DNA from: Pseudomonas viridiflava
Lineage (GTDB): Bacteria > Pseudomonadota > Gammaproteobacteria > Pseudomonadales > Pseudomonadaceae
Direction of reading: 5' to 3'
NCBI RefSeq assembly: GCF_900590885.1
Contig: NZ_UUON01000050.1
Coordinates: 434,001-498,000, forward strand
Length of the DNA stretch: 64,000 nt
Positions 1-7,850 of the stretch are shown here, in pieces. The notes beneath the pieces were generated by a model that saw only the letters and a program-made list of their open reading frames with translations, was not told the DNA's origin and ran no database searches. A program made the position numbers and the translations under genes. Numbering within the stretch: the first letter of the stretch is position 1; each line of letters starts with the position of its first letter.

Positions 1-29
1 TGTACGAGGTGCCTGAAGGGGGGCAATCG

Positions 30-179
30 ATGCAACGTAAACCGGATTTACTATGGATTTTGGTGATTTTGTTTGGTCTGGGCGTCGTGACCACCGGGTA
101 TGCGCAAAGCTTGTGGTCGAACAAGACCGAAGCCCCTGTTGAATTGACCCAACAGCAGCAGCAACCTTTCAAGCGTTAA
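30..179 (+). CDS. small single-pass membrane protein, hypothetical
   Basis: This is a 49-residue protein. After the short polar stretch MQRKPD comes one hydrophobic segment (about residues 7-25, LLWILVILFGLGVVTTGYA), followed by a short hydrophilic tail with a run of glutamines and a basic end (QQQQQPFKR). A purine-rich AAGGGGGG stands about 6 nt before the ATG, which supports this start. However, the frame is open back to base 3 and reads YEVPEGGQS before the methionine, so the gene may begin outside the window. I recall a small hypothetical gene next to the 5-formyl-THF cyclo-ligase in other Pseudomonas. The function is unknown; a membrane-anchored small protein is all the sequence supports. 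It is convergent with the cyclo-ligase gene. Confidence 0.6.
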   Translation: MQRKPDLLWILVILFGLGVVTTGYAQSLWSNKTEAPVELTQQQQQPFKR

Positions 180-186
180 CCTTTCT

Positions 187-816
187 TCAAGGCGCCGCTG
201 ATTCCAGCGGCGTTTGCGCGATATACCAGCGCTTATCGGTGACGGTGCCCGCCAACGGCACATCCCAGCTCGCCTGTACCAACCTTTCGACTTTCTGACA
301 TTCATGGGCCAGGCCCAATAGCGTCGGCTTGCGCCAGCTTTGGCGACGGGCGAGGTAGGCGAGGCTGCGGTCATAGAAACCGCCGCCCATGCCCAGGCGT
401 CCACCTGCGTCATCGAACCCCACCAGCGGCAGCAACACCAGGTCCAGCGCCCACACCTTGCGTTGCCGGCTGATATTCACCCGTGGCTCAAGGATTCGAA
501 AGCGGTTGGGCAGCAGCTTTTCCCCGGGCCGCACGCGCTGGAACACCATCTTGGTGCGTGGCCAGGCGCTGAGCACTGGCAGGTAAGTGGCCTTGCCCCG
601 GCGCTGCGCCGCACGCAGCAGCAGGCGCGGATCGATTTCACCGTCCGTCGGTAGGTATAAGGAAATATGTTTGGCCCGGCGAAACAGCGGGTGCTGCGCC
701 AGTTGCCGATACAGACCCTGGGCGGCCTGGCGCTGCTCGCTCGGCGTGAGGGCGCGGCGGGCGTTGCGCAACATGCGTCGAAGTTGCGGACGGGAAAGCG
801 GCGCAGGTTCGGTCAT
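187..816 (-). CDS. ygfA: 5-formyltetrahydrofolate cyclo-ligase
   Basis: The 209-residue protein converts 5-formyl-THF to 5,10-methenyl-THF with ATP hydrolysis in cytosolic one-carbon metabolism. The family signature appears as LPLVGFDDAGGRLGMGGGFY around residues 130-150, with the glycine-rich ATP/folate loop and the RLGMGGGFYDR motif. The N-terminal basic helix (RPQLRRMLRNARRAL) and the YLPTDGEID motif are also typical. I start at MTEPAPLSR because the longer frame (14 more codons) would run into the terminator at 831-860. The gene lies downstream of zapA and 6S RNA on the same strand, the conserved gammaproteobacterial zapA-ssrS-ygfA arrangement, in which ygfA can be co-transcribed with 6S RNA. 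Confidence 0.93.
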   Translation of the reverse strand: MTEPAPLSRPQLRRMLRNARRALTPSEQRQAAQGLYRQLAQHPLFRRAKHISLYLPTDGEIDPRLLLRAAQRRGKATYLPVLSAWPRTKMVFQRVRPGEKLLPNRFRILEPRVNISRQRKVWALDLVLLPLVGFDDAGGRLGMGGGFYDRSLAYLARRQSWRKPTLLGLAHECQKVERLVQASWDVPLAGTVTDKRWYIAQTPLESAAP

Positions 817-830
817 GGTTTTCGGCTCAT

Positions 831-860
831 AAAACAATGCCAGTCCGAAGACTGGCATTG
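831..860 (-). terminator. rho-independent terminator after 6S RNA
   Basis: The stem CAATGCCAGTC pairs with GACTGGCATTG around a CGAA/TTCG tetraloop. On the minus strand it is followed by GTTTT. It lies between 6S RNA and the cyclo-ligase start, so it probably ends or attenuates the 6S primary transcript ahead of ygfA. Confidence 0.85.
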
Positions 861-872
861 AGTTTGGGAATT

Positions 873-1051
873 CAGGCTCCCCGACAGAACCGCTGTCGAC
901 TAAGCCCTTGAACCCGAAAGTTCAAGGTGGAAGAAGCAGTAGGCTTTAAGGCTTTCCGTCTAGCGGACATGCACACCAGCCCAACGTGCAACTTCCAGGG
1001 TAGTGCGAATCGGCTCCGGGACATCGCCGACTGGCAAGCACGCCAGGGAGT
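873..1051 (-). ncRNA. ssrS: 6S RNA
   Basis: 6S RNA binds sigma70 RNA polymerase holoenzyme as a promoter mimic in stationary phase. The minus strand carries recognisable conserved 6S segments: CCAGTCGGCGATGTCCC near the 5' end, GTGCATGTCCGC and GACGGAAAGCCTTAAA in the middle, and the 3' hairpin CCTTGAACTTTCGGGTTCAAGG. CTCCC (1046-1050) and GGGAG (877-881) can close the terminal stem. A TATACT -10 box lies at 1058-1063, which puts the 5' end near 1051 and gives about 179 nt, the usual length. The position between zapA and the cyclo-ligase gene is the canonical one. Ends are inferred, not mapped. Confidence 0.92.
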
Positions 1052-1082
1052 GGGGCGAGTATACCTTAAACAGACTCGGCAA

Positions 1083-1400
1083 TCAGCCCTTGGGTGCGTC
1101 TGAATCGCTGGAAAGCACCAGATCCACACGATCGAGCAGGTCACGCACCTGCTCGCGCGTCGAGCCGCTGGCCTGCACGTCAGGGCGTTCCTGCTTATGC
1201 AGCAGATCGTGGGTAATGTTCAGCGCGGCCATCACGGCGATGCGGTCGGCGCCGATGACTTTGCCGCTGCTGCGGATTTCACGCATCTTGCCATCCAGGT
1301 AGCGGGCGGCGCTCACCAGGTTGTTGCGCTCTTCCTGGGGGCAGATGATCGAATATTCTTTATCCAGGATCTGCACGGTGACGCTATTGCTTGAACTCAT
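1083..1400 (-). CDS. zapA: cell division protein ZapA
   Basis: This 105-residue protein bundles and crosslinks FtsZ filaments at the Z-ring. The N-terminal globular part (VTVQILDKEYSIICPQEE, about residues 7-25) and the following helix AARYLDGKMREIR are characteristic of ZapA. The C-terminal half (about 55-98) is a heptad-rich coiled coil used for tetramerisation. The ATG overlaps the TGA of the upstream ZapB-like gene (ATGA), so the two are translationally coupled. 6S RNA follows downstream on the same strand. Confidence 0.95.
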   Translation of the reverse strand: MSSSNSVTVQILDKEYSIICPQEERNNLVSAARYLDGKMREIRSSGKVIGADRIAVMAALNITHDLLHKQERPDVQASGSTREQVRDLLDRVDLVLSSDSDAPKG

Positions 1401-1606
1401 GAGTCTTGCTCCAGGGCCTTCAGGCGCGAAATCATCGATTCGACCTTACGCCGGGCGATTTCGTTTTTTTCAATGAGGTGAGCGCGTTCCTCGCGCCAGG
1501 TTTTTTCCTGAGCTAGTAGGAGTCCATTTTGACTCTTAAGTTGCTCGACCCGGGTAATTAGCAATTCGAGTCTGGCCATCAGCGCTTGCAGGTCGGTGTC
1601 TTCCAT
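1397..1606 (-). CDS. ZapB-like coiled-coil protein (TIGR02449 family)
   Basis: This small 69-residue protein is almost entirely one amphipathic coiled coil (DLQALMARLELLITRVEQLK... to the end), with leucine/isoleucine heptads and many charged residues. Such proteins occur directly upstream of zapA in pseudomonads and are annotated as TIGR02449 or ZapB-like. A role in Z-ring organisation is inferred from context and fold. The start MEDTDLQ is preferred over a methionine 11 codons earlier because the coiled coil begins here. The stop overlaps the zapA start by four bases, so the two form an operon. It is divergent from ygfB. Confidence 0.8.
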   Translation of the reverse strand: MEDTDLQALMARLELLITRVEQLKSQNGLLLAQEKTWREERAHLIEKNEIARRKVESMISRLKALEQDS

Positions 1607-1744
1607 TGGGTTCCACTGGATTTGTCTGATGAATGGCAACTGCAGGATAAACGATCTGACGCCCTTGATAGTCTTGGTACGTCTGCCGGTGCTAGGATAC
1701 AGCGCTCCATTCTAGACATTGCGCCGTCTGGCGCCTAGCTCACC

Positions 1745-2302
1745 ATGCCCATTCAGAACTCCCCGTATGACGCTTTTTCCAAACTGCTGAGCACCAGCGG
1801 CCACCCTTGCTCGCCTGCCGAACTGCACGGCGTGTTGCTGGGCCGCAGCTGCACCGGCGTGGGCTTCGATGCTGACAACTGGCTGGCCGATGTGGCCGAG
1901 CTGTTGGAAAAGGAACCCGAAGATAACGTGCGCGCTGCGCTGATCGGCCTGCAAGAGATGGTCAAGGGCGAGCTGACCGGTGATGACGTCACCGTGGTCC
2001 TGCTGCTGCCGACCGACGACGCACCGCTCGCTGATCGCGCCGCCGCCCTGGGCCAATGGTGCCAGGGTTTCCTCCACGGCTTCGGCGTAAATGCCGGCGG
2101 CCTGGACCTGAGCACCGACGCCAAGGAAGTGTTGCAGGACTTGGCTGCGATCTCTCAGGTGCAAGACGCCCTGGAAGAGTCCGAGGACGGCGAAGGCGAC
2201 TACATGGAAGTCATGGAATACCTGCGCGTCGCGCCGCTGCTGCTGTTCACCGAGACCAAGAAGTCCGCTGAACCCGCTGCGCCAAAGCCGTCGCTGCACT
2301 AA
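1745..2302 (+). CDS. ygfB: UPF0149 family protein YgfB
   Basis: The 185-residue protein belongs to the UPF0149/YecA-like family. Typical features are the N-terminal SPAELHGVLLG motif (residues about 19-31), an all-helical body, the QGFLHGFG segment near residue 105, and the late DGEGDYMEVMEYLRVA helix. It lacks the C-terminal SecA-like zinc motif of YecA proper. In P. aeruginosa YgfB has been linked to control of the ampDh3/beta-lactam response; that role here is by homology only. It heads a tight plus-strand run ygfB-pepP-ubiH-DUF4442-ubiI, only 20 bp ahead of pepP. No clear Shine-Dalgarno precedes the ATG; a small hairpin sits there instead. Confidence 0.9.
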   Translation: MPIQNSPYDAFSKLLSTSGHPCSPAELHGVLLGRSCTGVGFDADNWLADVAELLEKEPEDNVRAALIGLQEMVKGELTGDDVTVVLLLPTDDAPLADRAAALGQWCQGFLHGFGVNAGGLDLSTDAKEVLQDLAAISQVQDALEESEDGEGDYMEVMEYLRVAPLLLFTETKKSAEPAAPKPSLH

Positions 2303-2322
2303 GAAAGGAAGCCCATCTGCCC

Positions 2323-3645
2323 ATGATCCATATCCCCAAAGCGGAATACACCCGACGCCGCAAGGCGCTCATGGCGCAGATGGAACCCAACAGTATCGCC
2401 ATCCTGCCGGCCGCCGCCGTGGCCATCCGCAATCGCGATGTGGAACACGTCTACCGCCAGGACAGCGACTTCCAGTACCTCAGCGGCTTCCCTGAACCGC
2501 AAGCGGTGATCGTGCTGATGCCCGGTCGCCTGCATGGCGAGTACGTGCTGTTCTGCCGCGAACGCAATGCCGAACGCGAGCTGTGGGACGGCCTGCGCGC
2601 CGGCACCGAAGGAGCGATTCGTGACTTTGGCGCCGATGATGCATTCCCCATTACCGATATCGACGACATCCTGCCCGGCCTGATCGAAGGCCGCGACCGG
2701 GTGTATTCGGCCATGGGCAGCAATGCCGAATTCGACCGGCATGTGATGGAGTGGATCAACGTGATCCGCTCTAAAGCGCACCTGGGCGCCCAGCCGCCGA
2801 ACGAATTTGTTGCCCTGGATCATCTGCTCCACGACATGCGCCTGTATAAATCGGCGGCAGAAGTGAAGGTGATGCGCGAGGCTGCGCGAATTTCCTGCGC
2901 CGCGCATGTGAAGGCGATGCAGGCCAGCCGCGCCGGCTTGCATGAGTTCAGCCTGGAAGCCGAGCTGGATTACGAATTCCGCAAGGGCGGCGCGAAGATG
3001 CCGGCCTATGGCTCCATCGTCGCCGCCGGGCGCAACAGCTGCATCCTGCATTACCAGCAGAATGACGCGCTGCTCAAGGACGGCGACCTGGTGCTGATCG
3101 ACGCCGGTTGCGAGATCGACTGCTACGCCAGCGACATCACGCGCACCTGGCCGGTCAATGGCAAGTTTTCGCCGGAACAGAAGGCGATCTACGAAATTGT
3201 GCTGGCCTCCCAGGAAGCCGCCTTTGCCGAGATCGCGCCGAACAAACATTGGAACCAGGCCCACGAGGCGACGGTGCGGGTCATCACCGCCGGGCTGGTG
3301 AAGCTGGGATTGCTGCAGGGCGAGGTGGACGAGCTGATTGCCAGCGAAGCCTACAAGCCGTTCTACATGCACCGCGCCGGCCACTGGCTGGGCATGGATG
3401 TGCACGACGTGGGCGAGTACAAGGTGGGCGGTGAGTGGCGCGTGCTGGAAGTCGGCATGGCCCTGACCGTGGAACCGGGGATCTACATCGCGCCGGACAA
3501 CCAGACCGTCGCGAAGAAATGGCGTGGCATTGGCGTACGCATCGAGGACGACGTGGTGGTGACCAAGCAAGGCTGTGAAATTCTGACCGGCGGCGTGCCC
3601 AAGGCCGTCGTCGAGATCGAAGCGCTGATGGCGGCTGCCCGATGA
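2323..3645 (+). CDS. pepP: Xaa-Pro aminopeptidase (PepP)
   Basis: This 440-residue cytosolic metallopeptidase removes N-terminal residues preceding proline. The N-terminal domain (about 1-175, AMP_N) is followed by the M24B pita-bread catalytic domain. Metal ligands are visible in order: the two Asp in LIDAGCEIDCYASDITRTW, the His in HRAGHWLGMDVHDVG, the Glu in TVEPGIYI, and the Glu in GVRIEDDVV. Length matches E. coli PepP. An AGGAA ribosome site precedes the ATG. The stop overlaps the ubiH start (ATGA). The pepP-ubiH-ubiI linkage is conserved in gammaproteobacteria. Confidence 0.97.
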   Translation: MIHIPKAEYTRRRKALMAQMEPNSIAILPAAAVAIRNRDVEHVYRQDSDFQYLSGFPEPQAVIVLMPGRLHGEYVLFCRERNAERELWDGLRAGTEGAIRDFGADDAFPITDIDDILPGLIEGRDRVYSAMGSNAEFDRHVMEWINVIRSKAHLGAQPPNEFVALDHLLHDMRLYKSAAEVKVMREAARISCAAHVKAMQASRAGLHEFSLEAELDYEFRKGGAKMPAYGSIVAAGRNSCILHYQQNDALLKDGDLVLIDAGCEIDCYASDITRTWPVNGKFSPEQKAIYEIVLASQEAAFAEIAPNKHWNQAHEATVRVITAGLVKLGLLQGEVDELIASEAYKPFYMHRAGHWLGMDVHDVGEYKVGGEWRVLEVGMALTVEPGIYIAPDNQTVAKKWRGIGVRIEDDVVVTKQGCEILTGGVPKAVVEIEALMAAAR

Positions 3646-4829
3646 GCCGGGTCAACCTGGCGATCATCGGCGGCGGCCTGGTGGGCGCCAGCCTGGCGCT
3701 GGCGTTGCAGGCCGGGGCCAAGGCGCGTGGCTGGAAAATCGTGCTGATCGAACCCTTCGCACCGGGTGACAGCTACCAGCCGAGCTACGATGCGCGCTCC
3801 TCTGCGCTGTCGTTTGGCGCGCGGCAGATCTACCAGCGCCTGGGCCTCTGGCAGGACATTTCCCGCCGCGCCGAGCCGATCAAGCAGATCCACGTGTCGG
3901 ACCGTGGGCGCTTCTCCACCGCGCGCCTGTCCGCCCTGGAAGAAGGCGTGCCGGCCTTGGGCTATGTGGTGGAAAACGCCTGGCTCGGGCAATGCCTGTG
4001 GCAGGGCCTGGACAAAGACGTGGTGAGCTGGCGCTGCCCGGCGGAAGTCACGCGCATGGAACCGCTGCCCGACGGCTATCGCCTGACCCTCAACGATGAA
4101 ACCGTGCTCGAATGCGACCTCGCCGTGCTGGCCGATGGCGGCCGCTCCGGCTTGCGCGAGCAGTTGGGCATCGGCATCAAAACCCGCCCGTACAACCAGA
4201 GCGCGCTGATCGCCAACATCACCCCGAGCGAAGCGCACAACGGCGAAGCCTTCGAGCGCTTCACCGATGAAGGCCCGATGGCCTTGCTGCCGCTGCCGGA
4301 CAACCGCTGCGCGCTGGTCTGGACCCGCATCGGCATGGACGCACAGCGCCTGGCGAACCTCGATGAGCGCAGTTTCCTGAGTGAATTACAGGGCGTGTTC
4401 GGCTACCGCCTGGGCACCCTCAAGCAAGTCGGCGCGCGCCACCTGTACCCGCTGACGCTGGTGGAAGCCGAAGAGCAAGTGCGCTCTCACCTGGCGGTCC
4501 TCGGCAATGCCGCCCACAGCCTGCACCCGATTGCCGGGCAGGGCTTCAACCTGTCCCTGCGCGACGCGAATGCGTTGGCCGAGGCCTTGCTGGCCGGGCC
4601 GCAAGTGCCGGGCGACCTGGCCACCTTGCAGGCGTATCGCGAGCGCCAGCGCCTGGACCAGAAGCTCACCGTGGGTTTCTCCGACCAGGTCACGCGGCTG
4701 TTTGGCAGCGCGCAACCTTTGGTCGCGCTGGGCCGCAACATCGGCCTGCTGGGCCTGGACCTGCTGCCGCCGGCCAAGCGCTGGTTTGCCCGTCAGGCCA
4801 TGGGCCTGGGCACGCGTCCCGATGCGTAA
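3642..4829 (+). CDS. ubiH: 2-octaprenyl-6-methoxyphenol hydroxylase (UbiH)
   Basis: The 395-residue FAD-dependent aromatic hydroxylase acts in aerobic ubiquinone biosynthesis. It has the Rossmann dinucleotide site LAIIGGGLVGASLALAL at residues 4-20, the mid-protein DG motif region LAVLADGGRSGLREQLGI, and the second FAD motif LGNAAHSLHPIAGQGFNL near residue 290. It overlaps pepP by four bases, and the following DUF4442 gene by eight, so it is in an operon with translational coupling. Assignment as UbiH rather than UbiI rests on position after pepP and on the second hydroxylase 480 bp downstream. Confidence 0.93.
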   Translation: MSRVNLAIIGGGLVGASLALALQAGAKARGWKIVLIEPFAPGDSYQPSYDARSSALSFGARQIYQRLGLWQDISRRAEPIKQIHVSDRGRFSTARLSALEEGVPALGYVVENAWLGQCLWQGLDKDVVSWRCPAEVTRMEPLPDGYRLTLNDETVLECDLAVLADGGRSGLREQLGIGIKTRPYNQSALIANITPSEAHNGEAFERFTDEGPMALLPLPDNRCALVWTRIGMDAQRLANLDERSFLSELQGVFGYRLGTLKQVGARHLYPLTLVEAEEQVRSHLAVLGNAAHSLHPIAGQGFNLSLRDANALAEALLAGPQVPGDLATLQAYRERQRLDQKLTVGFSDQVTRLFGSAQPLVALGRNIGLLGLDLLPPAKRWFARQAMGLGTRPDA

Positions 4830-5307
4830 GTGGCTGATCGAGCGCCTGGGCAAGGCGCGGTTGTTGCGTTGGGTCATGACCCTGTACCCGCCGTACCTGG
4901 GTGCGGGAGTCAGCGTGCAGCACATGAGCGCGGATTTTCGTCACGTCAAAGTGCGCATGGGCCTGGGCTGGTACAACCGCAATTACGTCGGTACGCAGTT
5001 CGGCGGCAGCCTGTATTCGATGGTCGACCCGTTCTACATGCTGATGCTGATGGAGAACCTCGGCCGCAATTACATCGTGTGGGACAAGGCCGCGAGCATC
5101 GACTTTATCTCGCCGGGCAAAGGCCCGGTGTACGCCGAGTTTTCCATCGACGAGGCCTTGCTGGATGAAGTCCGCCAGCAGACCGAAGGAGGCGAGAAAT
5201 ACCTGCCCCACCTCAAGGTCGAGATTCATGACGGCGGCGGCACCCTGGTGGCGCGCGTCGACAAAACCCTTTACGTGCGGCGCAAGCCGCCAGCAAAGCA
5301 GGCTTAA
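4822..5307 (+). CDS. DUF4442 domain protein (hotdog-fold thioesterase-like)
   Basis: This 161-residue protein matches the DUF4442 family, which has a hotdog (acyl-CoA thioesterase) fold. The central part reads GWYNRNYVGTQFGGSLYSM, with the conserved N-x-x-G-T-x-F-G-G-x-L helix motif of this superfamily at about residues 50-70. The N-terminal segment WLIERLGKARLLRWVMTLYPP is amphipathic and could be membrane-associated. It lies between ubiH and ubiI, starts 8 bp inside ubiH and ends 3 bp before ubiI, so it is co-translated with the ubiquinone hydroxylases. Whether it participates in quinone synthesis is not known. The substrate cannot be predicted. Confidence 0.85.
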   Translation: MRKWLIERLGKARLLRWVMTLYPPYLGAGVSVQHMSADFRHVKVRMGLGWYNRNYVGTQFGGSLYSMVDPFYMLMLMENLGRNYIVWDKAASIDFISPGKGPVYAEFSIDEALLDEVRQQTEGGEKYLPHLKVEIHDGGGTLVARVDKTLYVRRKPPAKQA

Positions 5308-5310
5308 AGC

Positions 5311-6534
5311 ATGGACATGAGCGCAGATGTGCTGATTGTCGGGGCCGGAATGGTCGGAAGCGCCCTGGCGCTGGCGTTGCAGGGCAGTGGCCTGCAAGTG
5401 CTACTGCTCGACGGCAGCCCGCTGAGCGTAAAACCGTTCGACCGCGAGGCGGCCTTCGAACCCCGCGTGAGCGCCTTGTCGGCCGCCAGCCAGCGCATCC
5501 TCGAGCGCCTCGGCGTGTGGGACGGCATCGTCTCGCGCCGCGCCAGCCCTTACGGCGAGATGCAGGTGTGGGACGGCAGCGGCACCGGGCAGATCCACTT
5601 TTCGGCAGCCAGTGTGCATGCCGAAGTGCTCGGACATATCGTCGAGAACCGCGTGGTGCAGGATGCCTTGCTCGACCGTCTGCACGACTGCGACCTCGGC
5701 CTGCTGGCCAATGCGCGCCTGGAACAGATGCGCCGCTCCGGTGACGACTGGCTGCTGACCCTCGCCGACGGCCGCAAATTGCGCGCACCGCTGGTGGTGG
5801 CTGCCGACGGCGCCAACTCCGCCGTGCGCCGCCTGACCGGCACCGCAACCCGCGAATGGGACTACCTGCATAACGCCATCGTCACCAGCGTGCGCAGCAG
5901 CCAGGCGCACCAGCGCACGGCGTGGCAACGCTTCACCGATACCGGCCCGCTGGCGTTTTTGCCGCTGGTGCGCGACGGCCAGGAGGACTGGTGCTCGATC
6001 GTGTGGTCGACTACGCCGGCGGAATCCGAGCGCCTGATGGCGCTGGATGACGAGAGCTTCTGCCGTGAACTGGAGCGCGCGTTTGAAGGGCGCCTGGGCA
6101 CGGTGGTCAGCGCCGATCCGCGCGTTTGCGTGCCGTTGCGTCAGCGCCATGCCAAGCGCTACGTGGCCGAAGGCCTGGCACTGATTGGTGATGCGGCCCA
6201 TGTGATCCACCCGTTGGCGGGGCAGGGCGTGAACCTGGGCTTCCTCGACGCGGCGGTGCTGGCCGAGGTGCTGTTGTCGGCCACCGAGCGCGGCGAGCGG
6301 CTGGCGGATGTGAAAGTGCTGAGCCGCTACGAACGCCGGCGCATGCCGCACAACCTGGCGTTGATGGCGGCGATGGAAGGCTTTGAGCGGTTGTTCCAGG
6401 CCGACCAACTGCCCCTGCGCTGGTTGCGCAACGCGGGTTTGAAGCTGGTTGACCAGATGCCCGAAGCCAAGGCGGTATTCGTGCGCCAAGCCCTGGGCAT
6501 GACCGGCGACCTGCCAGACCTCGCAAAGCCCTGA
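5311..6534 (+). CDS. ubiI: ubiquinone C5-type FAD monooxygenase (UbiI/VisC family)
   Basis: The 407-residue paralogue of UbiH has the same UbiH/COQ6 architecture: an FAD site VLIVGAGMVGSALALAL at residues 7-23, the ADGANSAVRRL motif around 170, and LIGDAAHVIHPLAGQGVNLGFLDA around 290. In Pseudomonas the second hydroxylase next to ubiH is UbiI, which hydroxylates the ring at C5; C6 is normally done by a Coq7-type enzyme elsewhere. The gene starts 3 bp after the DUF4442 stop. A second ATG two codons in (MSADV) is an alternative start. It is the last gene of the operon; a solitary REP follows. Confidence 0.9.
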   Translation: MDMSADVLIVGAGMVGSALALALQGSGLQVLLLDGSPLSVKPFDREAAFEPRVSALSAASQRILERLGVWDGIVSRRASPYGEMQVWDGSGTGQIHFSAASVHAEVLGHIVENRVVQDALLDRLHDCDLGLLANARLEQMRRSGDDWLLTLADGRKLRAPLVVAADGANSAVRRLTGTATREWDYLHNAIVTSVRSSQAHQRTAWQRFTDTGPLAFLPLVRDGQEDWCSIVWSTTPAESERLMALDDESFCRELERAFEGRLGTVVSADPRVCVPLRQRHAKRYVAEGLALIGDAAHVIHPLAGQGVNLGFLDAAVLAEVLLSATERGERLADVKVLSRYERRRMPHNLALMAAMEGFERLFQADQLPLRWLRNAGLKLVDQMPEAKAVFVRQALGMTGDLPDLAKP

Positions 6535-6549
6535 TTGAAATATGCCCCC

Positions 6550-6583
6550 TGTGGGAGGGGGCTTGCCCCCGATGAGGCCAGCC
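6550..6583. repeat. solitary REP element
   Basis: A single copy of the local REP unit (GTGGGAGGGGGC, TT, GCCCCC, then GATGAGGCC) lies between ubiI and the iron-binding-protein gene. It has no inverted partner within 150 bp, unlike most copies in this window. Confidence 0.85.
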
Positions 6584-6655
6584 CATCCAGCGCAAATCCC
6601 AGCTGTGCAACATCTGGTAACGCCTCCACCAAGCGCCACCAAATGCCAGTCCCTA

Positions 6656-6680
6656 TCATTTGCGCTCTTTTTGCAAATGA
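6656..6680. promoter_or_regulatory. candidate operator upstream of iron-importer genes
   Basis: A perfect 8-bp inverted repeat, TCATTTGC, is separated by nine bases from GCAAATGA. It ends 12 bp before the start of the Fe3+-binding protein gene. Position and symmetry suggest a repressor site overlapping the promoter or 5' leader. It is not a recognisable textbook Fur box. Confidence 0.4.
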
Positions 6681-6692
6681 GAGACCGCACCC

Positions 6693-7697
6693 ATGTTGGC
6701 ACCCAAGCGCCTCCTGACTGCCCTGGCACTCACCCTGATCGGCAGCACCACCGTGCAGGCTGCCGACGAAGTGGTGGTCTACTCCTCACGCATCGATGAA
6801 CTGATCAAACCGGTGTTCGACGCCTACACCAAAAAGACAGGCGTACAGGTGAAGTTCATCACCGACAAGGAAGCCCCGCTGATGCAGCGCATCAAGGCCG
6901 AGGGCGAAAATGCCACCGCCGACCTGCTGCTGACCGTCGACGCCGGCAACCTCTGGCAGGCCGAGCAGATGGGCATCCTGCAACCGTTCACCTCGGCGGT
7001 GATCGACAAGAACATTCCCCTGCAATACCGCTCTTCCACCCACGCCTGGACCGGCTTGAGCCTGCGCGCGCGGACCATCGCCTATTCCACCGACCGGGTG
7101 AAACCGGGTGAGCTGACCACCTACGAAGCCCTGGCCGACAAGCAGTGGGAAGGCCGCCTGTGCCTGCGTACGGCGAAAAAGGTCTACAACCAGTCGCTGA
7201 CCGCCACCCTGATCGAAACCCATGGCGCGGCCAAGACCGAAGAAATCGTCAAGGGCTGGGTCAACAACCTGTCCACCGACGTGTTCTCCGATGACATCGC
7301 GGTGCTCGAAGCGATCAATGCCGGGCAGTGCGACGTGGGCATCGTCAACACCTACTACTATGGCCGCCTGCACAAGCAGAACCCGGCGCTGGCGGTGAAG
7401 CTGTTCTGGCCGAACCAGGGCGACCGTGGCGTTCACGTGAACCTGTCGGGCATCGGCCTGACCAAGCACGCACCGCATCCGGAAGCAGCCAAGGCCCTGG
7501 TGGAGTGGATGACCACGGCTGAGGCGCAGAAGATCTTTGCCGATGTGAACCAGGAATTCCCGGCCAACCCGGCAGTGCCGCCGTCGGCCGAAGTGGCGAC
7601 CTGGGGCAAGTTCGTGGCTGATACCTTGCCGGTGGAAGTGGCGGGCAAGCGTCAGGCCGAGGCGATTCGCTTGATGGATCGCGCCGGCTGGAACTGA
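6693..7697 (+). CDS. Fe3+ ABC transporter periplasmic binding protein (FbpA/FutA type)
   Basis: The 334-residue periplasmic protein begins with a signal peptide (residues 1-23, cleavage after VQA) and continues with DEVVVYSSRIDELIKPVFDAY, the start typical of FbpA/FutA/AfuA ferric-ion binders. The distal INTYYYGRL segment (about residue 220) provides the tyrosine pair that binds Fe3+ in this family. It is followed by the permease gene but no ATPase gene. P. aeruginosa has an equivalent binding protein/permease pair (about PA5216-PA5217) distinct from hitAB. Iron as ligand is inferred from the family and the Tyr pair. Confidence 0.87.
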   Translation: MLAPKRLLTALALTLIGSTTVQAADEVVVYSSRIDELIKPVFDAYTKKTGVQVKFITDKEAPLMQRIKAEGENATADLLLTVDAGNLWQAEQMGILQPFTSAVIDKNIPLQYRSSTHAWTGLSLRARTIAYSTDRVKPGELTTYEALADKQWEGRLCLRTAKKVYNQSLTATLIETHGAAKTEEIVKGWVNNLSTDVFSDDIAVLEAINAGQCDVGIVNTYYYGRLHKQNPALAVKLFWPNQGDRGVHVNLSGIGLTKHAPHPEAAKALVEWMTTAEAQKIFADVNQEFPANPAVPPSAEVATWGKFVADTLPVEVAGKRQAEAIRLMDRAGWN

Positions 7698-7712
7698 CAC
7701 ACTGCAGGTCTA

Positions 7713-7806
7713 AATGTGGGAGGGGGCTTGCCCCCCGATAGCGATGTGTCAGTCCACTCATCAGTGACTGACCCACTGCCATCGGGGGCAAGCCCCCTCC
7801 CACATT
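7713..7806. repeat. REPIN (tail-in REP doublet)
   Basis: Two REP units in inverted orientation, outer ends AATGTGGG / CCCACATT and CGAT tails facing inward, enclose a spacer that is itself partly symmetric (GTCAGT...ACTGAC). The left unit has one extra C. It lies between the binding protein and permease genes of an apparent operon. Confidence 0.93.
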
Positions 7807-7850
7807 GGCGTGTGGTGATTTCAAGCTATTCATTAACCGAGAACTGACCT

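Noticed and set aside
817..858. Upstream extension of the 5-formyl-THF cyclo-ligase
   Set aside because: It would translate the 6S RNA terminator hairpin, and no family similarity exists before MTEPAP.
2299..3570. Long minus-strand open frame opposite pepP (and similar frames opposite hacB, ptsP and ilvA)
   Set aside because: These are shadows caused by high GC at third codon positions; the plus-strand products have clear families and catalytic motifs.
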